This document shows, piece by piece, positions 24,480 to 32,675 of a stretch of DNA of 64,000 nucleotides; positions within the stretch are counted from its first letter, which is position 1, and each line of letters opens with the position of its first letter. The notes beneath the pieces are model-generated. The model was not told the origin of the DNA and did no database searches. It saw nothing but the letters and a program-made list of their open reading frames with translations. Position numbers and translations under genes: made by a program. This stretch comes from Streptantibioticus rubrisoli (lineage in GTDB: Bacteria; Actinomycetota; Actinomycetes; Streptomycetales; Streptomycetaceae). Location: assembly GCF_024436055.1 (NCBI RefSeq), contig NZ_JANFNH010000028.1, forward strand, positions 1 to 64,000, in the 5' to 3' direction.

Positions 24480-26057
24480 ATGAGCAGCATTCACAAGGAC
24501 GGTACGCATGAGACGGCGAATCGGGTCGAGGAATTACACGCGATTCGTGAGCAGGTGCGGCGGGGGCCGAGTGAGCGGGCGACTGAGGCGCAGCATGCCA
24601 AGGGGAAGTTGACTGCGCGTGAGCGGATCGAGCTGTTGCTGGATGCGGGGTCGTTCCACGAGGTGGAGCCGTTGCGGCGGCATCGTGCGTCGGGGTTCGG
24701 GTTGGAGGCGAGGCGGCCGTACACCGATGGTGTGATCACGGGGTGGGGGACCGTGCATGGGCGCACGGTGTTTGTGTACGCGCATGATTTCCGGATCTTT
24801 GGTGGTGCGTTGGGTGAGGCGCATGCGCAGAAGATCCACAAGATCATGGACAAGGCGATCGCGGCGGGTGCGCCGTTGGTGTCGCTCAACGATGGTGCGG
24901 GGGCTCGGATCCAGGAGGGTGTCAGCGCTCTTGCTGGTTACGGTGGGATCTTCCAGCGCAACACCAGGGCTTCGGGTGTGATCCCGCAGATCTCGGTGAT
25001 GCTGGGCCCGTGCGCCGGAGGCGCCGCCTACAGCCCCGCGCTGACGGACTTTGTGTTCATGGTGCGGGAGACCTCGCAGATGTTCATCACTGGGCCGGAT
25101 GTGGTGCAGGCGGTGACGGGGGAGAAGGTCTCGCAGAACGGTCTGGGTGGTGCGGATGTGCATGCCGAGACCTCGGGCGTGTGCCATTTCGCCTACGACG
25201 ATGAGCAAAGTTGCCTGGAAGAGGTGCGCTACCTGCTGTCGCTGTTGCCGCGGAACAACCGTGAGAACCCGCCGGTGCTGCCCACTACGGATCCGGTTGA
25301 CCGGCGTGGTGAGGCGCTGCTGGATCTGGTTCCGGCCGACGGTAACCGGGCGTATGACATGCGCAAGGTGATCGAGGAGATCGTCGATGACGGCGAGTTC
25401 CTTGAGGTGCATGAGCGGTGGGCGACGAACATCATCTGTGCGCTGTCTAGGCTGGATGGGCAGGTGGTGGGGATTGTCGCGAACCAGCCGCAGACGTTGG
25501 CGGGTGTGCTGGACATCGAGGCGTCGGAGAAGGCCGCACGTTTTGTGCAGATGTGTGACGCGTTCAACATCCCGATCGTGACGTTGCTGGATGTGCCGGG
25601 GTTCTTGCCGGGGGTGGATCAGGAGCATGGCGGGATCATCCGGCATGGTGCGAAGTTGTTGTACGCGTACTGCAACGCCACGGTGCCGCGGATCTCGCTG
25701 ATTTTGCGCAAGGCGTATGGGGGTGCGTACATCGTGATGGACTCGCAGTCCATCGGTGCGGATTTGACCTATGCGTGGCCGACGAACGAGATCGCGGTGA
25801 TGGGTGCCGAGGGCGCGGCGAACGTGATCTTCCGTCGGCAGATCGCGGAGGCGGATGATCCGGACGCGATGCGGGCGGCGATGGTCAAGGAGTACAAGTC
25901 CGAGTTGATGCATCCGTACTACGCGGCCGAACGCGGTCTGGTCGATGACGTGATCGATCCGGTCGAGACCCGTGAGGTGCTGATCCGCTCGTTGGCGATG
26001 CTGCGTACCAAGCACGCTGATCTTCCGTCCCGTAAGCACGGCAACCCGCCGCAGTAA
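24480..26057 (+). CDS. pccB: acyl-CoA carboxylase beta subunit (carboxyltransferase)
   Basis: 525 residues, the full length of PccB/AccB carboxyltransferases that make malonyl- or methylmalonyl-CoA. Two crotonase-fold halves are visible: the N-half has VSLNDGAGARIQEG (about 138-151) and GPCAGGAAYSPALTDF (about 177-192), the C-half has DVPGFLPG (about 373-380), RKAYGGAYIVM and AWPTNEIAVMGAEGAANVIF. ATG 24480 has GGAGG at ideal spacing. The epsilon subunit follows within 30 bases, but no biotinylated alpha subunit is in the window, so a housekeeping AccA must be shared. Third positions use T and G (GGT, GAT, TTG) more than neighbouring genes, hinting at separate origin. It probably boosts extender units for the type II PKS. 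Confidence 0.95.
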   Translation: MSSIHKDGTHETANRVEELHAIREQVRRGPSERATEAQHAKGKLTARERIELLLDAGSFHEVEPLRRHRASGFGLEARRPYTDGVITGWGTVHGRTVFVYAHDFRIFGGALGEAHAQKIHKIMDKAIAAGAPLVSLNDGAGARIQEGVSALAGYGGIFQRNTRASGVIPQISVMLGPCAGGAAYSPALTDFVFMVRETSQMFITGPDVVQAVTGEKVSQNGLGGADVHAETSGVCHFAYDDEQSCLEEVRYLLSLLPRNNRENPPVLPTTDPVDRRGEALLDLVPADGNRAYDMRKVIEEIVDDGEFLEVHERWATNIICALSRLDGQVVGIVANQPQTLAGVLDIEASEKAARFVQMCDAFNIPIVTLLDVPGFLPGVDQEHGGIIRHGAKLLYAYCNATVPRISLILRKAYGGAYIVMDSQSIGADLTYAWPTNEIAVMGAEGAANVIFRRQIAEADDPDAMRAAMVKEYKSELMHPYYAAERGLVDDVIDPVETREVLIRSLAMLRTKHADLPSRKHGNPPQ

Positions 26058-26085
26058 TCGCGTAGTTATGGAGATGGAGAACGTT

Positions 26086-26310
26086 GTGAGCACTCCCGTA
26101 GATGCCGCTGCCGCGACCGTGGTGACCGTGCGGCGCGGGCACGCCGAGCCCGAGGAGCTGGCGGCGATCACCGCCGTGCTCCTGGCCCGCGCCGCCACCG
26201 CGCGCACCGCAGCCGCGGCCGACAACGACATCCGAACCGTCGCCCACTGGCGCCGACTCGAGCGTGCCCAGGGCTTCTACGCACCCCACAGCTGGCAAGC
26301 GGTCGCCTAA
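26086..26310 (+). CDS. pccE: acyl-CoA carboxylase epsilon subunit
   Basis: 74 residues with the family core VRRGHAEPEELAAITAVLLA followed by a short linker and HWRRLERAQGFYAPHSW. This small subunit is specific to actinomycete acyl-CoA carboxylases and stimulates the beta-alpha complex. GTG 26086 is chosen because GGAGA lies five bases upstream; ATG 26068 or 26074 would add a few residues. It is co-transcribed with pccB and closed by a terminator. Confidence 0.88.
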   Translation: MSTPVDAAAATVVTVRRGHAEPEELAAITAVLLARAATARTAAAADNDIRTVAHWRRLERAQGFYAPHSWQAVA

Positions 26311-26432
26311 CGCGGCCGGGGGTTGCGGGGGTTGCCCCCGGGATAACGCAGCGCACCCCAATAGCTGGCAGGCCGCAGCTCAGGCCTGGCCGACCGGGCC
26401 CGCCCCGGGAAAACACAGCCGAAAAAACAGTC

Positions 26433-26466
26433 AAGGTCCCCGCACACCCGTGCGCGGGGACCTTTT
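26433..26466 (+). terminator. terminator after pccB-pccE
   Basis: AAGGTCCCCGC (26433-26443) pairs with GCGGGGACCTT (26454-26464) around a 10-nt loop, followed by TT. It separates the carboxylase operon from the ligase operon. Confidence 0.75.
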
Positions 26467-26537
26467 CGCTGGTCGTACCACCTGGCCGTCTGTGTCCACC
26501 GTCCGTGATCCACATCTCCCAGCCAGGAGACGCACCG

Positions 26538-28241
26538 TTGAACGCTCCACCGAAACCGAGCTCCGGAACGGCTCATACCGACACGTTCGTACAAGACAAC
26601 CTGCCGCCGGAATCACTGCAACCGGAATTCCTCTTCGACGAGCCCGCGGTGCGCTTCCCGGCTCGCCTCAACTGCGCCGCGGAGTTGGTCGACCGCGCGG
26701 TCGGGCCCGCGGGATGGGCGGATCGGCTGGCGATGCTCTCGCCCGAGGGCGTGCGCTGGACGTACGCGGAGCTGGACGCCGTGGTCTCCCGGATCGCCCA
26801 TGTGCTCACCGAGGACATGGGTCTGGTGCCCGGCAACCGGGTCCTGCTCCGTGGCGTCAACAGTCCGCAGATGTCGGCCGTCTGGCTGGCGGTGATCAAG
26901 GCGGGCGGGGTGGTCGTCACCACCATGCCGCTGCTGCGCACCAAAGAGCTCGTCTACGTCATGGAGAAGGCGCGCATCAGCCACGTGCTGTGCGAACGCG
27001 CCCTTGACGCCGAGATGGTCGCGGCGGCCGCGCGGGCCCGTACCGGCGGCGCGCCCCGGATGATGTTCTTCCGCGACGAAACGGAGTCCGGTCTTGAGCA
27101 TGCCATGGCGGCCAAGCCCGACCGGTTCACCGCGGTCGACACGGCGGCCACCGACCCCTGCCTGATCGGCTTCACCTCGGGGACCACCGGAGCGCCCAAG
27201 GCGACGGTGCACTCACACCGCGACGTGATGGCCATCTGCAACTCCTTCCCGAGGCATGTCCTCAAGGCCACCTGCGACGACCGGTTCATCGGATCGCCGT
27301 CGCTGGCGTTCACCTACGGTCTGGGTGGACTGCTGCTGTTCCCGCTGCACGTGGGGGCCTCGACGGTGCTGCTCGACCGGGGCGCGCCGAGCCATCTGGC
27401 CAGGGCGATAGGCGAGTTCAAGGCCACCATCTGCTTCAGCGGACCGACGGCGTACCGGATGATCGCCGCCGACCGGGAGCAGCACGACCTGTCCTCGCTG
27501 CGCGAGTGCGTCTCGGCCGGTGAGGCACTGCTGCCGGTGACCCGCAAGCTGTGGAAGCAGCACACCGGCATCGACCTGATCGACGGCCTCGGCTCCACCG
27601 AGATGCTGCACATCTTCATCTCGATGCGCGGTGAGGAGGGTCTGAACCGGCCGGGCGCCATCGGCCGGGCCGTCCCCGGCTACCGGACCGCCGTGCTCGA
27701 CGAGGCGGGCCAGCCGCTGCCGCCGGGTGAGGTCGGCAGGCTCGCCGTGAAGGGACCCACCGGGTGCCGCTACCTCGATGACGAACGGCAGAAGGACTAC
27801 GTCCGGGAGGGCTGGAACATCACGGGCGACGCCTGCTGGGCGGACGAGGACGGCTATCTGTACTACCACGCCCGGGTCGACGACATGATCGTCTCCGCGG
27901 GGTACAACATCTCGCCCGCCGAGGTCGAGGACGCCCTGCTCGCCCACCCCGCGGTGGCGGAGTGCGCAGTGGTCGGCGTGCCCGACAGCGAACGCGGCTC
28001 CCTCGTCCAGGCCCATGTGGTCCTGGCCGACGGGCACCGGCCGTCCGGCCAACTCGCCGAGGAGCTCCAGAAGTTCGTCAAGGAGTCGATCGCGCCCTAC
28101 AAGTACCCGCGCGCCATCGAGTTCCGCGCGGAGTTGCCAAGGGCGGAGACGGGAAAGATCCAGCGTTTCCGGCTGCGTGCGGCGGTCGGTACCCAGGAGC
28201 CGAAAGAGGCGGTCAGTGCACCAGGAACCCATGGGAACTGA
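26538..28241 (+). CDS. 2-aminobenzoate/benzoate-CoA ligase-like enzyme
   Basis: 567 residues of the class I adenylate-forming superfamily. The N-terminus FVQDNLPPES...RLNCAAELVDRAV matches the start of the 2-aminobenzoate-CoA ligase group. Core motifs are FTSGTTGAPKATVHSH (A3, about 210), GLGSTEML (A5, about 354), the GDACW (A7) and DDMIVSAGYNI (A8) hinge, and the catalytic Lys in ETGKIQRF near the end. It should make anthraniloyl-CoA or another aryl-CoA. TTG 26538 has AGGAGA at 8-base spacing. It is the first gene of an operon with the thioesterase (11-bp overlap) and the second adenylate-forming enzyme. Anthranilate synthase downstream supports the substrate; benzoate or hydroxyanthranilate remain possible. 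Confidence 0.82.
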   Translation: MNAPPKPSSGTAHTDTFVQDNLPPESLQPEFLFDEPAVRFPARLNCAAELVDRAVGPAGWADRLAMLSPEGVRWTYAELDAVVSRIAHVLTEDMGLVPGNRVLLRGVNSPQMSAVWLAVIKAGGVVVTTMPLLRTKELVYVMEKARISHVLCERALDAEMVAAAARARTGGAPRMMFFRDETESGLEHAMAAKPDRFTAVDTAATDPCLIGFTSGTTGAPKATVHSHRDVMAICNSFPRHVLKATCDDRFIGSPSLAFTYGLGGLLLFPLHVGASTVLLDRGAPSHLARAIGEFKATICFSGPTAYRMIAADREQHDLSSLRECVSAGEALLPVTRKLWKQHTGIDLIDGLGSTEMLHIFISMRGEEGLNRPGAIGRAVPGYRTAVLDEAGQPLPPGEVGRLAVKGPTGCRYLDDERQKDYVREGWNITGDACWADEDGYLYYHARVDDMIVSAGYNISPAEVEDALLAHPAVAECAVVGVPDSERGSLVQAHVVLADGHRPSGQLAEELQKFVKESIAPYKYPRAIEFRAELPRAETGKIQRFRLRAAVGTQEPKEAVSAPGTHGN

Positions 28242-28719
28242 GAGAACCGGCCAAGCCGGATTCAGGCAGGACAAGCAGATCTGGTTCCACCACTGCGACC
28301 CGGCGGGCATCGTCTTCTACCCGCAGTACCTGCTGCTGATGAACGAGGTGCTGCAGGACTGGTTCCAGACCGCCCTCGGAGTCGACTACGCGGGGCTGTT
28401 CGCCGAGCGCCGGATCGGCATCCCCACCATTCGCCTGGAGTGCGACTTCCTGGCCCCCAGCAGGCTCGGCGACACGGTGGCCTTCACCCTGACCGTGCAG
28501 CGGATCGGCACGTCCTCGTTCGAGCTGCGCTTCGAGTGCACGGGTCAGGAGCCGCAGGACGTGCGGGTCAGGATCCGGGCGGTCCTGGTGACCATGTCGC
28601 TGGACGACCACCGGTCGGTTCCCATTCCGGAAGACATCAGGAAGGCCATGGAGCAGTACTGCGCGCCGTCGCAGGAATCCCGCGAAGCGTCCAACGTGAA
28701 AGAGGAAGAAGCCAAATGA
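28231..28719 (+). CDS. acyl-CoA thioesterase (4HBT/FcbC-YbgC hot-dog fold)
   Basis: 162 residues with the hot-dog active-site segment HHCDPAGIVFYPQYL (about 20-34), where the Asp is the catalytic residue of the 4-hydroxybenzoyl-CoA thioesterase group, and IPTIRLECDFLAPSRLGD downstream. It should hydrolyse an aryl- or acyl-CoA. ATG 28231 has CAGGA five bases upstream and overlaps the ligase end; GTG 28216 is possible. Its stop overlaps the next start (ATGA). Next to an aryl-CoA ligase it could proofread primers or release a free acid after modification on CoA. Confidence 0.88.
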   Translation: MGTERTGQAGFRQDKQIWFHHCDPAGIVFYPQYLLLMNEVLQDWFQTALGVDYAGLFAERRIGIPTIRLECDFLAPSRLGDTVAFTLTVQRIGTSSFELRFECTGQEPQDVRVRIRAVLVTMSLDDHRSVPIPEDIRKAMEQYCAPSQESREASNVKEEEAK

Positions 28720-30275
28720 CGACTGATCTGTTGGAGCTCGACGGTCTGGGTGCCGGGAACTTCTTCCGGTTGGCCGCCGCCTCGGCGTCGGCCGCCGCGA
28801 AGAGCGTCATCGTGCTCGACCGGCCCTACCGGGACCCGGCCGGAGGGGTCCACAACGAGCTGACCCTGGCCGAGCTCGACGAGCTGACCGACCGGGTGGC
28901 GAGCGGCTTCTACCGTGATGGGATCCGGCCCAAGGACCCGGTGGCGGTGTTCGTGGCGGAAAGCGTGCGCTACCTCGTCCACTACATCGCGCTCACCAAG
29001 ATCGGCGCGATTCCGGTCTTCCTCAACAGCCAGCTGGCGCCGGACATCGCGGCCCGGTTCATCAGCAACGTCGGCGCGGTCGCCGTGGTCTCTGACGCCG
29101 ACCGGCTGACCGAGGACCGGGTGGGCCTGCCGTACTACGCGCAGGAGCCGTACGGCACCGAGCCGTTCAAGGTCTTCACCCACCAGGACAGCGACCCCGC
29201 CCTGATCGCGCACACCTCCGGTACCACCGGTGTGCCCAAGGCCGTGCAGTTCAACCACGGCGGGTTCTTCTACGGCATCAAGCGGCAGATCAAGGCCGAT
29301 CTCGGTAGCCGTATCCTCTCCGTGCTGCCGCAGAGCCACGGCTCCGCGATCTCGGTGCTGATGTCATCGGTCGCCCGTGGCGCCACGGTGCTGCTGGCCA
29401 CCGACCGCGAACCGCACAGCCTGGCCGCCGCCATCCAGGTCTTCCGTCCGCACCTCGTCGCGGGCTTCCCCAAGACCTTCGTCGACCTGTGCCGGATCGA
29501 CCTGGACTCCTACGACTTCGGTTCGGTCTCCCGCTGGATGTCCACCGGCGACGCCAACCACGAGCGGCACATCAGGAAGCTGGTCAAGCTCGGCAACCAC
29601 ATCGACCGGGACGGTGTGCGGCGTCCCGGCTCGCTGTTCATCGACAACTTCGGCTCGTCCGAGTTCGGCTTCGCGATGTTCCGCACCGTCCACACGCCGA
29701 CCAGCAACCGCTACGGGCGGTGCATAGGCAAGCCGTTCGCCTGGGTGGACGTGCAGATCTTCGACGCCGACGACGAGCCGGTGCCGCCGATGACCGTGGG
29801 CCGTCTCGCGCTGAAGTCGCCCACCGTCACGGCCGGTTACTGGAACAACTCGGTGCTCAGCGAGAAGAACCGGGTGCGGGGCTACTGGCTGACCGGCGAT
29901 CTCGCCTACCGGGACGAGGACGGCTTGGTCTACCACGTCGACCGCACCACCGACCGCATCGTCACCCGGCAGGGCGTCATCTACAGCACCCAGACCGAGG
30001 AGTTGATCCTGCGCCGCTTCCCCGAGGTCTTCGACTGCACGCTGGTCGGCACCGAGGGGGCGGGCAAGGGCGAGGAGAAGCTGGTGCTCACCGTCGACCT
30101 GGCCGATCCCGACATCGACCTGGTGGACCTGCGCGGGCGGATCAACACCCTGCTCGCGCAGGAGGGCCAGCCGCTGGTCCAGACGATCCTGGCCAAGTCG
30201 GGCGAGGAGCACGTGGGCATCACCGGCAAGGCACTGAAGCGCACGATGCGCACCGTCTACGCCGACAAGTCGTAA
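28716..30275 (+). CDS. class I adenylate-forming enzyme, candidate CreM-type diazotase
   Basis: 519 residues. AMP-binding motifs are present: HTSGTTGVPKAVQFNHG (about 165), NFGSSEFG (A5, about 312), GYWLTGDLAY (A7), DRIVTRQGV (A8) and a C-terminal Lys in GITGKALKRTM. It is not closely like the neighbouring aryl-CoA ligase; HGSAIS replaces the usual aromatic-acid pocket sequence. In cremeomycin and avenalumic acid pathways an adenylate-forming homologue uses ATP and nitrite to diazotise an aromatic amine. With CreE- and CreD-like genes 2.4 kb downstream this is the best candidate for that step. Coupled to the thioesterase by ATGA. Alternatively it loads an acyl group onto CoA or ACP. Confidence 0.75.
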   Translation: MTTDLLELDGLGAGNFFRLAAASASAAAKSVIVLDRPYRDPAGGVHNELTLAELDELTDRVASGFYRDGIRPKDPVAVFVAESVRYLVHYIALTKIGAIPVFLNSQLAPDIAARFISNVGAVAVVSDADRLTEDRVGLPYYAQEPYGTEPFKVFTHQDSDPALIAHTSGTTGVPKAVQFNHGGFFYGIKRQIKADLGSRILSVLPQSHGSAISVLMSSVARGATVLLATDREPHSLAAAIQVFRPHLVAGFPKTFVDLCRIDLDSYDFGSVSRWMSTGDANHERHIRKLVKLGNHIDRDGVRRPGSLFIDNFGSSEFGFAMFRTVHTPTSNRYGRCIGKPFAWVDVQIFDADDEPVPPMTVGRLALKSPTVTAGYWNNSVLSEKNRVRGYWLTGDLAYRDEDGLVYHVDRTTDRIVTRQGVIYSTQTEELILRRFPEVFDCTLVGTEGAGKGEEKLVLTVDLADPDIDLVDLRGRINTLLAQEGQPLVQTILAKSGEEHVGITGKALKRTMRTVYADKS

Positions 30276-30288
30276 TCCGGCCCGGGCA

Positions 30289-30332
30289 ACGGGCGACGGG
30301 GTGGTCCGCACGGGCCACCCCGTCGCCCGTTT
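30289..30332 (+). terminator. strong terminator after the ligase operon
   Basis: ACGGGCGACGGGGTGG (30289-30304) pairs perfectly over 16 bp with 30315-30330, followed by TT. It separates the ligase-thioesterase-diazotase operon from trpEG. Confidence 0.85.
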
Positions 30333-30360
30333 CCGGCCACATCCAGACGAGGGAGTGTCA

Positions 30361-32571
30361 ATGTCCACGCTCAAGACGTCCGAGGGACGACCGGACGGCA
30401 TGGGCGCCGACGGGCGGTGGAGCACGGCGGGCGGAGTGCGGATCACCCGCGAGAGTCGGCGGCTGCCGGACGCCCGTACCGCTCGGGTCCGGTTGGAGAA
30501 CGCCCTGGACGAGCGCCGCGGGATGCTCGTCTTCCGCGGCCATGACCGGGCCGTCGGCTTCGTGGATCCGCCGGTCGAGATCGCCTTCGCCGGTGGCCGC
30601 CTTACGGTGCGGGCGCTGAACGAGCGGGGTGCCGTGCTGCTGCCCGTGTTGCGCGGCGCGCTGGACGGCGTGCTGGGCGAACCGGGGGAGGTGCCCGGCG
30701 GGTTCGGCGGTCGGGTGCTCGCCACGCAGGCCGAGACCTTCGCCGAGGAGGACCGCACACGGCATGCCGGTGTCTTCTCCGCACTGCGTGCGCTGATCGC
30801 CGCGATGGCCGCGCCCGACGACCAACTACTGGGCCTTTACGGTGCGTTCGGTTACGACCTGATCTTCCAGTTCGAGCAGATCGAGCTGCACCAGCCGCGC
30901 CGCCCGGACGACCGGGACCTGGTGCTGCAACTGCCTGACGAGATCCTTGAGTTCGATCTGCGCCGCGACGAGGTGGTCCGCCACCGGTACGAGTTCGCCA
31001 CCGAGCGAGCGCACACGACCGGACTGCCCAGGCGGACCTCCGCCGAACCGTTCGTGCCCGGCACCACCACCGAGCCGCGCGACCACCGCCCGGGCGAGTA
31101 CGCCGAGGTGGTCGAGCGGGCGAAGCCGCTGTTCCGGTCGGGGGACCTGTTCGAGGTCGTGCCAGGGCAGCTCTTCCGGCGCGGCTGCGTACAGCCGCCC
31201 TCGGAGCTCTTCCGTCGGCTGTGGCAGCGCAATCCCGCGCCGCACAGCCTGCTGGTGAACCTCGGCGAAGGGGAGTACCTCGTCGGCGCCTCGCCGGAGA
31301 TGTTCGTCCGGGTCCGGCACGACCACGGCACGGACGGTGCCGGGCTGCTGGTCGACTCCTCGCCGATCAGCGGGACCATCGCCCGTGGCCGCGACGCGCT
31401 GGAGGACGCGGCCCAGGTGCGCGCACTGCTCGGCTCCCTGAAGGAGGAGTCCGAGCTGACGATGTGCACCGACGTGGACCGCAACGACAAGGCCAGGGTG
31501 TGCGTGCCCGGTTCGGTACGGGTCACCGGCCGCCGCACCATCGAGATGTACTCCGCCCTCATCCACACGGTGGACCACGTCGAGGGGCGGATCCGCCCGG
31601 GTCTGGACGCGCTGGACGGCTTCCTCGCCCACCTGTGGGCGGTCACCGTCACCGGTGCCCCCAAGCTGGCCGCGGTGGAGTTCCTGGAGCGCGAGGAGCG
31701 CTCGCCGCGGCGTTGGTACGGCGGTGCGGTCGGCAGCGTCGGGTTCGACGGCTCGCTCGACACCGTCCTGACGCTGCGCACCATCCAGATACGCGACGGG
31801 GTCGCCACCGTTCGCGCCGGTGCGACGCTGCTGCACGACTCGTCGCCGCAGGACGAGGAGGCCGAGACCGAGTTGAAGGCCAAGGCCCTGCTGGAGGTGC
31901 TCGACCCACCCGCCCCGGTCGCCCCGACGATGGCGGTGACCCGCTCCGCGCCCGGGGCGGGAGTGCGCATCCTGCTCGTCGACCACCGGGACTCCTTCGT
32001 CCACTGCCTGGCCGACTACCTGCGGCAGACCGGTGCCGAGGTCACCACATACCGCAGTGGCCGCCATCTTCCGCTGCTGGAGCGGGAGTTGCCGGACCTG
32101 CTGGTCCTGTCGCCGGGGCCGGGCCGCCCGGCGGACTTCCAGCTGGCGGCCACCCTCAAGGAGGCCGAGCGGCTGGGCCTGCCGGTCTTCGGCGTCTGCC
32201 TGGGACTGCAGGGTCTGGTGGAGCACTACGGCGGTCAGCTCGGTGTGCTCGACGAACCGGTGCACGGCAAGGCGTCACGGGTGCGGGTGACCGACCCGGA
32301 CTGCGGGCTGTTCGCCGGTCTGCCGCAGACGTTCGAGGTCGGCCGCTACCACTCGCTGTACGCCGAAGCCGCGGCGCTGCCCGAGGAGTTGCGGGTGACC
32401 GCGACGGCCGATGACGGCGTGGTGATGGCCCTGGAGCACGTGAGCAGGCCGCTGGCCGCCGTCCAGTTCCACCCTGAGTCGATCATGACCGCCGGTGGCC
32501 GGGCCGGTCAGCGTGTCGTCGACAACGCCGTAGCGGCTCTCGGCCGCCGCTTGCTGCCCGCACCGCGGTGA
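30361..32571 (+). CDS. trpEG: fused anthranilate synthase (TrpE-TrpG type)
   Basis: 736 residues joining the chorismate-binding component I (about 1-520) to a class I glutamine amidotransferase (about 535-736). The synthase half has SSPISGTIARG, the TDVDRNDKARVC helix and WAVTVTGAPK, and ends with AGATLLHDSSP. The amidotransferase has FGVCLGLQG (Cys nucleophile) and QFHPES (His, Glu). Length and wording fit the fused Rhizobium/Streptomyces anthranilate synthases better than the shorter PhzE (aminodeoxyisochorismate synthase), though that product cannot be excluded. ATG 30361 follows GGGAG. A second copy beside secondary-metabolism genes indicates dedicated anthranilate supply. Confidence 0.88.
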   Translation: MSTLKTSEGRPDGMGADGRWSTAGGVRITRESRRLPDARTARVRLENALDERRGMLVFRGHDRAVGFVDPPVEIAFAGGRLTVRALNERGAVLLPVLRGALDGVLGEPGEVPGGFGGRVLATQAETFAEEDRTRHAGVFSALRALIAAMAAPDDQLLGLYGAFGYDLIFQFEQIELHQPRRPDDRDLVLQLPDEILEFDLRRDEVVRHRYEFATERAHTTGLPRRTSAEPFVPGTTTEPRDHRPGEYAEVVERAKPLFRSGDLFEVVPGQLFRRGCVQPPSELFRRLWQRNPAPHSLLVNLGEGEYLVGASPEMFVRVRHDHGTDGAGLLVDSSPISGTIARGRDALEDAAQVRALLGSLKEESELTMCTDVDRNDKARVCVPGSVRVTGRRTIEMYSALIHTVDHVEGRIRPGLDALDGFLAHLWAVTVTGAPKLAAVEFLEREERSPRRWYGGAVGSVGFDGSLDTVLTLRTIQIRDGVATVRAGATLLHDSSPQDEEAETELKAKALLEVLDPPAPVAPTMAVTRSAPGAGVRILLVDHRDSFVHCLADYLRQTGAEVTTYRSGRHLPLLERELPDLLVLSPGPGRPADFQLAATLKEAERLGLPVFGVCLGLQGLVEHYGGQLGVLDEPVHGKASRVRVTDPDCGLFAGLPQTFEVGRYHSLYAEAAALPEELRVTATADDGVVMALEHVSRPLAAVQFHPESIMTAGGRAGQRVVDNAVAALGRRLLPAPR

Positions 32572-32675
32572 CCAGCGGTGCGGGCGTGGGCCCGGCGGAG
32601 CCGCGTCCGGGTAGCCGGGGTCGCTCAGGCCGTACGGTACCGCGACGCCCCCTTTCCCGTGGAGTGGAGAACACT

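Noticed and set aside
24534-26231. 565-codon open frame antisense to pccB
   Set aside because: It mirrors the codon pattern of pccB, encodes His/Arg-rich sequence without domains, and has no ribosome site. High-GC genes commonly leave such shadows.
30361-32571. Phenazine-type PhzE
   Set aside because: Length and motifs fit fused TrpE-TrpG better, and PhzD, PhzF, PhzB and PhzG are absent. Not fully excluded, since product cannot be read from sequence.
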